Below are positions 39,425 to 47,793 of a stretch of 64,000 nucleotides of DNA, piece after piece (position 1 is the first letter of the stretch; every line of letters starts with the position of its first letter). The notes under the pieces are model-generated. The model did no database searches and was not told where the DNA came from. It saw only the letters and a list, made by a program, of their open reading frames with translations. The DNA is from Bdellovibrionales bacterium (lineage in GTDB: Bacteria > Bdellovibrionota > Bdellovibrionia > Bdellovibrionales > Bdellovibrionaceae): positions 1 through 64,000 of the forward strand of contig JADJOV010000023.1 in assembly GCA_016713585.1 (NCBI GenBank), in the 5' to 3' direction. The position numbers were made by a program, and so were the translations under genes.

Positions 39425-40808
39425 GAACTTCCCCGCTATGGTGTGCCAGTCCTTCATTCTGCAATCGAATTGTCACGATAGTACCCTTGTGAGTCTGACT
39501 TGAAAGCTCCACATGGGCTGCTCGCCTTTCACAAATGTGTTTCACAATCGAAAGGCCAAGCCCAGTTCCCGTGGCAGGCTTCATCGTAAAATCGGGATCA
39601 AAGACACGATCCACATATTTCTCGGAGATGCCGCAGCCTTCATCGGCCACAGAGAGGAATGGAGTCCCACTCTTCGTGCCAATTTCAATTCGAATAGTGC
39701 CTCCACTCGCAGAGGCTTCCGCGGCATTACTCACCAGATTGGAAACGATGCGGGAAATCTCGGTCTGCGTGAAAGGGGATCTCAGGATTGAGTGGCTCGA
39801 ATTGACTTCAATTTTTAGTCTTTTGTCCATGATCGCTGCGGAATCCCGAAGAGCCTTAATCTCAACCTCTGTCAACTCAACCAGATCGGCGGTGCCCGCG
39901 ACGGGTTCGGATTCTTTGAGTTCCTTAACCTGAGTGGCAATCTGAGTTACCCTTGTCAGCGAATCCTGAATTTCAGAAAACACCTCGGCATGGGCCACAC
40001 GATCAATCCTGGCTTCAAGGGTGGCCAGGTACAGCTGCAATCTTGAGACGGGAGTCAAAAGGTCATGTGCGATCCCACGAAGAATAAGCAACTTTGCCTT
40101 GTCCGTCGCCGTTTTCTCATAGGATTCAATTTGAGAATTTAGCCCTTCGAGAGCCTCTTTGAGCGGCAACAATTCAGAAAATGGGGGTCTTGTTAACGGA
40201 GTCGCATCTTTCGGATTCTCTCGCAGTCTGATAGACCAAGATCCGATTTCGCGACTGAGATGGCTAGAGGCAAGTTTTGATACCCTAAAAAATGCTAATG
40301 AAAGCCCAAGATATCCGGCAATAGAGACAATAAACACCGTCAGAAAGTAGGACCAGTTCATCCGAATGTCCCTCTCAAGATAGAGGTATCGAAATGCAGT
40401 CCTCCCCTCAACGTCCAAACTTATTGGATAAAATACTCGAGCTTGTCCAAAAAACCCTTCAAAACAACTCACACCAATTTCGGGACAAGGGCTAATCGGA
40501 GGGCGCACGACTGAGGTTTCATAGATCCGTTTGAAATCGGCATTCAAGATCTGTGCAGACTCGCCACCATGAAGCTGAAGAACCTGAGCAATCTGCGGCT
40601 CAACGGAGCGTATGTCACCATCAACAATACGGTCCCGAAAAGCCTGCGCCGTGACACGTGCTGTGTCCTGTAAATCACTGGCCCCATGGTCACGCCCCAA
40701 TAGAAAGGAGACCGCGAAAGAAATCAAACAAAGAATGACCACGCCAAGACTCGAGTATCGAAGGAAGGCCCTTTGAAAAAATGTTTGAATGGTCCTCTTC
40801 GATGTCAT
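39417..40808 (-). CDS. Membrane sensor histidine kinase
   Basis: A membrane helix at residues 20-38, a periplasmic domain of about 115 residues with a Cys-x8-Cys pair (SPCPEIGVSCFEG), and a second membrane helix at about 152-174 are followed by the kinase: H-box LRGIAHDLLTPVSRL (phospho-acceptor His), N-box NLVSNAAEA, G1 VADEGCGI and G2 GTGLGLSIV. At 463 residues it is full length. It overlaps the NtrC-type regulator, which it presumably phosphorylates. A broken peptide-binding-protein remnant ends within four bases of its start, which suggests that a periplasmic binding protein once fed it a signal, as in the arrangement at 42824-46262. Confidence 0.9.
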   Translation of the reverse strand: MTSKRTIQTFFQRAFLRYSSLGVVILCLISFAVSFLLGRDHGASDLQDTARVTAQAFRDRIVDGDIRSVEPQIAQVLQLHGGESAQILNADFKRIYETSVVRPPISPCPEIGVSCFEGFFGQARVFYPISLDVEGRTAFRYLYLERDIRMNWSYFLTVFIVSIAGYLGLSLAFFRVSKLASSHLSREIGSWSIRLRENPKDATPLTRPPFSELLPLKEALEGLNSQIESYEKTATDKAKLLILRGIAHDLLTPVSRLQLYLATLEARIDRVAHAEVFSEIQDSLTRVTQIATQVKELKESEPVAGTADLVELTEVEIKALRDSAAIMDKRLKIEVNSSHSILRSPFTQTEISRIVSNLVSNAAEASASGGTIRIEIGTKSGTPFLSVADEGCGISEKYVDRVFDPDFTMKPATGTGLGLSIVKHICERRAAHVELSSQTHKGTIVTIRLQNEGLAHHSGEVHV

Positions 40809-41060
40809 TTAAACCTAATTTTTGAAAATGCCACTGTCTCATCACTGGCAGGCACGCGCGAAAGGTCAATCCCGTCACGAGCAACCACAATAGAAGAGAA
40901 ATGAAATAGCGGAAGCAAACATCCTTCCTTGACGGCCTGGGTGAAGACACGGCGAGTGCAATCTTCCACGTACTTGCCCTGAGCCCGAGCTTCATTGAAT
41001 TTCGCTAAAGGCACCAAGGTGAATTTTGGCTCGTACTTTTTGGGAGTCTAGCGCGAACTC
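40805..41060 (-). pseudogene. C-terminal remnant of a peptide-type solute-binding protein
   Basis: Two frames give SGYVISDPEFALDS and then KFNEARAQGKYVEDCTRRVF with KEGCLLPLFHFSSIVVARDG. The I/L-P-L-x-H element followed by a short C-terminal extension matches the end of family 5 extracellular binding proteins and the end of the gene at 42824-44227. A shift lies near 41020. Upstream of about 41060 only degraded sequence is seen up to 41230, so the gene is truncated. The stop overlaps the start of the histidine kinase gene by four bases. Confidence 0.5.
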
Positions 41061-41243
41061 AGGATCAGAGATGACATATCCGGAGGGCAAGGCGCGGCAC
41101 CTGAACTGGCAAAGGGACTGCCCAATAGTGGAATCCTCAAATCAGGCGAGCCAATCGCTTTTGAAAGCACACCAAAATTACGCATGTCGGCATGAGTTCA
41201 AAAAGACTAAAACTGCTAAAGCCTAGCCAAGGAACCCAGCAAA

Positions 41244-41876
41244 TCATTTAAAGTTCTCATTCGGTTTGCTATAAAGAATCTTATTCTCCCATCGGGCGCG
41301 AATCAAATACAGAGTTGACGACAGCGTGAAGATCGCCAAATTAGGCCAACTGGGCATGGACACCGCGAGGGTCCCTTCCGTAATGACATAACCAATGTAT
41401 ATTGGATGCTTAACCAGACGATAGGCGCCACCACTAACAAGGGTTCTTTTGGAAGGGGTGATTGAAAATGACCTACCGAGCGAAATGATACCCCAGAAAC
41501 TGATCGCCGATCCTATTACCATTAAAAATGATAGATCATATCCGATTGTCCATAAATTCTCATATCTAGTGGAGTACATAAATGGAATAACGGCACCTAC
41601 CCAGGCGACCATTTGCTGAGAAAATGGTGCCCGGTATTTGGATTCTTCTCTAATCAGATAAAGAGTCGCAAGTGTTACAAACCAAAGCGCAATGAACAGC
41701 GAGAAAAATACATTTATATCTTTTTGGCCTAAAAACTGCCTAACGGCAAGACCAAGAAAAAAAATGATCCCTATGATTGAGCGAAATTTGCTACTAAACC
41801 CCACCGCCACCGCTTTCAGCAATGAGGACCGGCTTTTGAAGATCTGCGTTTTGAGATAACTTTGAATAGTGGTCAT
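41244..41876 (-). CDS. ICMT/PEMT-type membrane methyltransferase
   Basis: A 210-residue integral membrane protein with at least five hydrophobic segments (for example IIGIIFFLGLAVRQFL and LSFLMVIGSAISFWGIISLG). The C-terminal half has GGAYRLVKHPIYIGYVITEG, the R-x-x-K/R-H-P-x-Y-x-G motif of isoprenylcysteine carboxyl methyltransferases and phospholipid N-methyltransferases, which bind SAM. The usual distal E-x-x-L motif is replaced by ARWENKILYSKPNENF. It may methylate a lipid or prenyl group; since the mevalonate pathway is present, isoprenoid substrates are possible. Substrate not known. Confidence 0.7.
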   Translation of the reverse strand: MTTIQSYLKTQIFKSRSSLLKAVAVGFSSKFRSIIGIIFFLGLAVRQFLGQKDINVFFSLFIALWFVTLATLYLIREESKYRAPFSQQMVAWVGAVIPFMYSTRYENLWTIGYDLSFLMVIGSAISFWGIISLGRSFSITPSKRTLVSGGAYRLVKHPIYIGYVITEGTLAVSMPSWPNLAIFTLSSTLYLIRARWENKILYSKPNENFK

Positions 41877-41955
41877 TTAGCGCCAATACACCTAAAGTCA
41901 AGAAGGCCAACAGTAACAAAACTTTAATTCTTAAATCCATAAGTCCCCCCAAAGG

Positions 41956-42816
41956 TCACGGAGTATTAAGACTTTTTTCAAAGTTTTTCAATGCCTTAGA
42001 AAATGAATGTAAATTTTCCACCCAAGGAAAGTGCCCTGCATTTGGAATTATAACCTGTTCAATTCCCTTAAATTCTGGGTCACGATCAAACAGGTGAAGT
42101 GGTGTGATTCTATCAAACTCCCCAGCGACAAGAAGTGTTGGAATTTTGAAAGCATTAAACATATGTTTGTAGTAATCTAAAAAACCAGCCTGACCGTTTT
42201 TATAGGAATGAACATTATACGAATGGGTTCTAAGTAAATTTAAGTTTGCCTCATCGTTTGGATTCAAAAAGAAAAAAGGTGCCCATGATACAAATAGGTC
42301 TCTTAAAGTTTCTTCAGAGGGTCTCATCTTAAAACTCTCGTTAAGGGAATCCATTTCCACTGTGCCAATACGCGTCCACTCTTTTGCGTACTCTTCTCTA
42401 TAAGTAAAATCAGGGCTTGCATCACAAATAACCAGTCCAGAAATGTTTTTCTCTATGCCCGGTGTTCCAAGACAAAACATTCCACCAAATGAGTGCCCTA
42501 ACAACACAACGTTTGAAAGATTCTGTGTCGCCTCTATCAAGTCATCTTGCCATAAGCGCACAATTATATCAGGAGAATCTGCCACTTCTTGTGGAGCAGT
42601 CTTGGGCAAGTCAAAAATTGAAATCGCCCCACTAAGGCTCAACTTTGATGCTAAGATCATCATATATTCAGGCCCCATGCCTGGGCCGCCGGGAACAAAA
42701 ATCCAGTTTAATGAATTAGGTGGTCCCGTTTTCACTTGATGAAGGGTGCTATTGTTAGATAGGCTGACTTTTCCCATAGTGTTATATAAATTATTGTAAT
42801 CAATCCAAAAAGGCAC
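41956..42816 (-). CDS. Alpha/beta hydrolase, proline-iminopeptidase-like
   Basis: The catalytic layout is complete: VPGGPGMGPEY (oxyanion-hole region G-G-P-G), VLLGHSFGGMF (nucleophile Ser in G-x-S-x-G), LLVAGEFDRITPL (Asp) and NAGHFPWVE (His). The G-G-P-G element and length of 286 residues are typical of family S33 peptidases and related lipases. No signal peptide. The gene diverges from the peptide-binding protein gene at 42824 with only seven bases between starts, so they share a promoter region. Peptide or amino-acid-ester hydrolysis is plausible by family and neighbour, but the substrate is not established. Confidence 0.8.
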   Translation of the reverse strand: MPFWIDYNNLYNTMGKVSLSNNSTLHQVKTGPPNSLNWIFVPGGPGMGPEYMMILASKLSLSGAISIFDLPKTAPQEVADSPDIIVRLWQDDLIEATQNLSNVVLLGHSFGGMFCLGTPGIEKNISGLVICDASPDFTYREEYAKEWTRIGTVEMDSLNESFKMRPSEETLRDLFVSWAPFFFLNPNDEANLNLLRTHSYNVHSYKNGQAGFLDYYKHMFNAFKIPTLLVAGEFDRITPLHLFDRDPEFKGIEQVIIPNAGHFPWVENLHSFSKALKNFEKSLNTP

Positions 42817-42823
42817 GTTTTAA

Positions 42824-44227
42824 ATGAGATTTTTTATAGTGTTTATCTTCTTAGGACTTTCAACCGTAGCAAGCGCGCAGACTCATTTCTCATTTTTGCA
42901 ATATATGCCCCCGACGGTAGACCCCGTTGCCGCAATAGAAACAAATAGCCAATTTTTGATTACCAACTCCTTTGATGGTTTGGTGAGCTGGGATGCAGAG
43001 AATGGCCTAAGTCCAATGCTAGCCCAAAAATGGAGCTTCTCCTCTGATCGAAAACTGGTGACATTTTACTTGAGAAAGGCTTTTTTTTCAGATGGCAGTG
43101 CGTTTACCCCAGTTGATGTTGTAAATCATTTTAATCGCCTAAAAAAGAGTGCTTATTTTAAGGATCACTTTAAAAATATTGTTGAAACAACTGCTTCATC
43201 TGATGGCGCGGTGGTTTTCAAATTGAAGAACCCAAGTCCACACTTTTTGCATTTACTAGCAGGGTCACATTCTAGAATCGTGAAAAAAATCGGCGCCAAT
43301 ATTGTTGGCATTGGTCCGTTTATTCCGACCCTTAAAAAAGATGAAGCTCTTTTAGAACGTAATTCCAACTATTGGGGCGAAAAAGGCAAACGTTGCGATG
43401 ATTGAGCTAAAGGTATTAGCGCCAGATGCTGCATTTAAGGCTATTCGTCTTGGGCAACTAGATGACATGGTGTTAAATCCTGGCAGCACAGACGACAAAG
43501 AGAAAAATTCTGAAGGAAAATGGTTAGAGCAACCCATGTGGGCAACTTGGGCAATCGCATTAGACCGAAAACTTTTTGATGACGTTAAGGTTCGAGAAAA
43601 TTTGTTATTAGCAATGCCCTCACGAGAGGTACTTTCTATTTATCCTGGAAATTTTGAAGCCTTTGGAATTCAAGCCTTTGGGATGCCAGGGTACATTGAC
43701 AAGTTGCCGTCAAGCAGTGGTGCTGCAAACAAGAAGGGTGGGCCTAAAAAAATTGTAAAAATTTTCGTTCCACAAGAAATGCCGAAAGTCGATGAATTTG
43801 AAACTTGGCTTAAGAACAAGAAGTTAGATTGCTGTGAAATTCAGCCAGTCAAAAAAGAGTTTACAAAAATCATAGAACAGGTTGGCAAAGGTGGTTTTGG
43901 GGCATACTTGATTTCATTCAATCCAGAATATCCCGATCCATCTTTTTGATTCGGGCCCTGCAATCTCGTTTGGATAGCAACTACTTGCGGCTATCTGACA
44001 AAGGAATTGATGCACTCATCGAGCAAATGAACAAAACAGATGACTCTGTAGAGCGTGCCAAAATAATGACAAAAATTAATCAGCAAATTATGCAGGAGGC
44101 TTCGCTGATACCGCTCATGCACGTCGTTCATCACGCCTTCACACGCCGCTGTGTTTCGGGTATAACTCTTAACCCCGTTAGTGAGGGATATTTTTCTTTG
44201 AGAAAGTTGGAAAATAGATGCAGGTAA
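42824..44227 (+). CDS. Peptide-type extracellular solute-binding protein, frameshifted
   Basis: The signal peptide (MRFFIVFIFLGLSTVASAQ) is followed by the family 5 fold: DPVAAIETNSQFLITNSFDG, GLSPMLAQKWSFSSD, FYLRKAFFSDGSAFTPVDVV and NSNYWGEK. Shifts near 43390 and 43945 interrupt it. The C-terminal part reads YPDPSF, NKTDDSVERAKIMTKINQQI and EASLIPLMHVVHHAFTR. The bridged length of about 467 residues is normal for the family. No ABC permease genes are adjacent; instead a histidine kinase overlaps its last ten bases. This suggests a sensory role, delivering a ligand-bound signal to that kinase. Confidence 0.75.
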
Positions 44228-46262
44228 CTCTTTCAACATTAGTCAGGTCCATACTTAAAAAACACCTTTTCGCTCCCCTCTTATTTTTAGGAATCGTTGC
44301 CGGCGGTTTGTTATTTTCTTTGCTGGTTGGCATAGACCGTTCCTGGCACGATGAATTGTTACGAGGCAATGTAAAAAACGTTTCACAAATGTTACTTGCT
44401 GGGGATTCGCCAGGGCTAAAACGCCAGTTAGAAGGAATGGCCAAAATTGGCTCTTGGGCAAATGGTGCAATCCTCTATCAAAACAATATGCCAATTGCGA
44501 CTTATGGAGAGTTTATAGAATGTGAGAATCGGTTTGAATTAGAATCCCAAACGGGTCTGACTGACAGTTTCATTTGCTTTCAAAGAAGTTTTTTAATGGT
44601 GTATGGTAAGATTCTTGGCCTATCGTTATTCATTTATTTAATCATGGGTGCAATTATTTTTTGGGCGGTAAACAAAACTCAGGATCAACTGAAGGTAGTG
44701 TCTGCCAATTTTGAAAAGCTAGCCTCCGCAATTTCTAATCACATTCAAATTCAAGGTATGGATTTTAAAACCCATGAAGAGCTTGAATTGGCAACTAACT
44801 TCAACCATTTATTGAAAAATGAGAAGGCCTATCAAGAAATGCTCTTGAAAACTGAAAAAGAGGCCGCACTAGCAAAGATGGCCTCACAAGTTTCCCACGA
44901 CATTCGCAGCCCACTTGCAGCACTAAATTTGATTCTTGGATCACTCACTCAGGTGTCTGAAGAAAAGCGGGTACTCATTCGCAACGCTGTACAAAGAATC
45001 AACGATATTGCAAATCAACTTTTAAAGGTTGGAAAAAAGCAAAGAAATCAGTCCATGCTAGCCGCCCCAATCGAGTGGCCCGTTGTACTTTTATCGTCGG
45101 TCATTGATTACTTGCTTTCTGAGAAACGAGTACAGTTTCGAGAAAAAGCCAATATCCAAATTGAAGGCGATCTGAATCAAGGATACGGATTATTTTCCAA
45201 ATGTGACCCAAATGAAATTAAGACGGTCCTTAGCAACTTGATTAACAATTCAATTGAGGCCTTTGTGAATGAAACGGGCAAAGTAACTGTGAGCATAAGA
45301 GATCACAAGGGACAAGTTACTATTATGATTCAAGACAACGGTAAGGGCATCCCCAAACACATTCTTGATAAGCTGGGCCAGCAAGGAGTGTCGCACGGCA
45401 AAGAGGAACCCAATCAGGCTCGGGTCTTGGAGTTTTTCACGCCAAACAAACTATTGAAGCCCTCAATGGTCATTTTACCATTCAGTCAAAACTAGGCCAG
45501 GGAACTACCATCACAATCAGTTTACCCAAGGCTGAGTCTCCAAAATGGTTTGTTGACAAGATTGAGCTGGCGCATTTTGACCAGGTCGTGGCCTTGGATG
45601 ATGATATCTCTATTCATGGCATCTGGCGGGGTAGGCTTAGCAGCATCAATTCTGAAGCAAGTGGTATTTCAATGATGAGCTTCACATCAGGTGCGGATTT
45701 TAAATCGTGGGTTTTGGACCAACCGTCTGATGTTCTGGCTCGTACAAAATTTTTGATTGATTATGAACTTTTGAATCAAGTCAAAACAGGCTTAGATTTA
45801 ATCGAGGAACTAAAAATTCAGGCGACTCTTGTGACAAGTCGATATGAAGAAAAAGACATCATCACTAAATGTGAGAGTCTTGGCGTGGGAATAATCCCTA
45901 AAGGTATGGCCGGACTCGTCCCCTTAAAAATAAAGGCCCTCAAAATAAAATACGATGCCGTTTTGATTGATGATGACAGTCTGGTTCATCAAGTTTGGAA
46001 TATGGCTGCCTCAGAAAAAAACAAGCTGCTTAGATGTTTTTTCAATTTTGAAGACTTTTTAAAAGAAGCCGATGACCTAGATCGCAGCACAGAAATTTAC
46101 GTTGATGCAAATCTCGGAGATGGGATTAGGGGCGAAGTTGTGGCCAGTCGAATTTTTGCATTAGGTTTTAAAGGCATTTTCATTGCCACGGGATATGCAC
46201 CTGATGAAATAGTAACTAACCCCTCTATTAAGGGCGTTGTGGGCAAGGAACCACCGTTTTAG
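44218..46262 (+). CDS. Hybrid sensor histidine kinase with C-terminal receiver-like domains (frameshift)
   Basis: Two membrane helices (residues 18-38 and about 125-150) bracket a small periplasmic domain. The kinase follows: ASQVSHDIRSPLAAL (H-box), NEIKTVLSNLINNSIEAF (N-box) and QDNGKGIP (G1). After a frameshift near 45405 the G2 region reads GSGLGVFHAKQTIEAL and TTITISLP. The C-terminus carries two receiver-like units: VVALDDDISIHGIWRGRL and then DAVLIDDDSLVHQVW with TEIYVDANLGDG, where the Asp sits at the phospho-acceptor position. The total is about 680 residues. It starts inside the binding-protein gene, so the two are coupled. No DNA-binding domain is seen, so output must pass to another protein. 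Confidence 0.75.
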
Positions 46263-46400
46263 GGGTAGAACCAAAGGGTCTCGAATTTTGGATACTCTTC
46301 CACCATCGACCTAGTAGAAACGTAGAACCCAATATCGCCGAAGGAATCAGGTTCCCTTGAGTGGGGGACATGCGGTTTTTTGTGCGTCAGTTGACAAGGT

Positions 46401-46477
<77 letters not shown>

Positions 46478-46510
46478 ACAATTCATAATCTATACTAAAA
46501 AAACGTCCAC

Positions 46511-47236
46511 CTATGTCTTGAACAAACGTCGCAGACCTCGGATTTCTCTAGCGAGGTCTTCGATACATTCGTGAAAGCTCTCAAGCCGAACAAAGACTTG
46601 GGTGTAATCTTTTTCCTTACGAACATGGGCCTTGAGCTCCTTGAGAGCATTACGAGCCCCTTCAATTGAAAAACGGTCACGATGAAGTAATTTGCGAATC
46701 AAGAAAGCGTTTTCGACATCCTTCCGAGAGTACATTCTTTGATTATTCGACGCTTTTTTGGGGCGAAGAATGTCGAACTCACTCTCCCAATATCTGAGAA
46801 CATATTGTTTGATTCCCAACAAATCGGCAACATCACCGATCTTGAATCCCATCTTATCTGGAATCGAATTAATCTCTTCAAGCAGCAAATCATCACAGAG
46901 AGCGGCTGGTAAACTTAATGAATCTGCCTCAGCACCACCCAACAGAGTCTCAAGACCCAATTCGTGACCCTGACCCTGACCCTGACCCTGACCCTGACCC
47001 TGACCCTGACCCTGACCCTGACCCTGAGCCTGAGCCTCTGCTAACTCTCTCAAATCTCTCAAATCTTTTAAATCTTTAAAATCTCGTAAATCCTTTAAAC
47101 CGTCTAAATTTTCTAGATTATCCACACCTTCCAAATTCCCTAATTTCCCCGCTGATTCATCCAAAAAACTAATCCCCGGGATTCCAACCTCAAGCGCAGT
47201 ATGAGACACCCCAGGCAACCCAGCAACCCCAGACAC
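46511..47236 (-). CDS. MerR-type transcriptional regulator with repeat-rich N-terminus
   Basis: The C-terminal 125 residues hold a MerR helix-turn-helix: FKIGDVADLLGIKQYVLRYW, then the wing with RPKKASNNQRMYSRKDVENA and a helical tail (FSIEGARNALKEL). The N-terminal half is low-complexity: DLR/DLK tripeptides from 9-base repeats, then ten Gly-Gln dipeptides from perfect 6-base repeats. The start is uncertain (GTG 47236; the conserved part begins near 46880). It lies downstream of ihfA on the same strand, the position of the MerR gene that follows pheST-ihfA in many proteobacteria. Target genes unknown. Confidence 0.75.
   Translation of the reverse strand: MSGVAGLPGVSHTALEVGIPGISFLDESAGKLGNLEGVDNLENLDGLKDLRDFKDLKDLRDLRELAEAQAQGQGQGQGQGQGQGQGQGQGHELGLETLLGGAEADSLSLPAALCDDLLLEEINSIPDKMGFKIGDVADLLGIKQYVLRYWESEFDILRPKKASNNQRMYSRKDVENAFLIRKLLHRDRFSIEGARNALKELKAHVRKEKDYTQVFVRLESFHECIEDLAREIRGLRRLFKT
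46966..47037. repeat. Hexanucleotide tandem array (GACCCT)n
   Basis: Ten perfect GACCCT units (46966-47025) followed by two GAGCCT variants. On the minus strand they encode Gly-Gln and Ala-Gln dipeptides of the MerR-type regulator. A degenerate 9-base array follows at about 47038-47100. Such arrays are prone to slippage, but unit loss or gain keeps the frame. Confidence 0.85.
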
Positions 47237-47337
47237 CCCCGCCGAGATTCAGCTCAATTTCGAATGATTGCATCTGACTTCCAACTGAACTCTGTGGTTG
47301 AGTGGCCTCGAGGCGCAAACTTTCCTGGGAGTCCTGA

Positions 47338-47685
47338 CTAGTCGTTGTCATCATCCTCATCCTTCAGGTGAGCGTACTCTTCACCGTTAAGCATTGCCTT
47401 AAGAACTTGAGAAGGTCTAAATGTCAGAACTCGGCGCGCGGTGATTTTAATTTGCTCACCAGTTTGAGGATTTCGGCCAATTCGTTCGTTCTTTCCGCGA
47501 ACGACGAAATTTCCAAAGCCGGATATTTTTACTTTCTCGCCCTCGTGCAAAACATCTTTTAAGGCTCCGAAAACAAGCTCCACTAACTCGGAAGCCTCTT
47601 TTTTAGAAAAACCAATCTTTCCATAAACTTTTTCAACGATATCCGCTTTCGTTATTGTCGATTTTCCTAAATTTTGACCGGCCAT
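47338..47685 (-). CDS. ihfA: Integration host factor alpha subunit
   Basis: A 115-residue HU/IHF-family DNA-bending protein: TKADIVEKVYGKIGFSKKEA at the N-terminus, VKISGFGNFVVRGK (beta-arm base), then RIGRNPQTGEQIKI (the proline that intercalates DNA) and RVLTFRPSQVLKAMLN. Start ATG 47685 follows AAGGAG. An acidic tail (DEDDDND) is added. It lies downstream of pheT on the same strand, as in E. coli and many proteobacteria, which supports IHF-alpha rather than HU. It heterodimerises with IHF-beta, whose gene is not in the window. Confidence 0.9.
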   Translation of the reverse strand: MAGQNLGKSTITKADIVEKVYGKIGFSKKEASELVELVFGALKDVLHEGEKVKISGFGNFVVRGKNERIGRNPQTGEQIKITARRVLTFRPSQVLKAMLNGEEYAHLKDEDDDND

Positions 47686-47793
47686 AGATTCTAATCTCCT
47701 TAATTTCAACGCCTGTGACACTTACAAAACTTTAGCAACAGATGGAAAACAATCAATATTTTAATTAACCAATGCCCAAGGTCATTTCGTCTG

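Noticed and set aside
46966..47037. Regular repeat array resembling a CRISPR or satellite
   Set aside because: The unit is only 6 bases with no spacers and lies in a coding frame as Gly-Gln dipeptides; no cas genes are present in the window.
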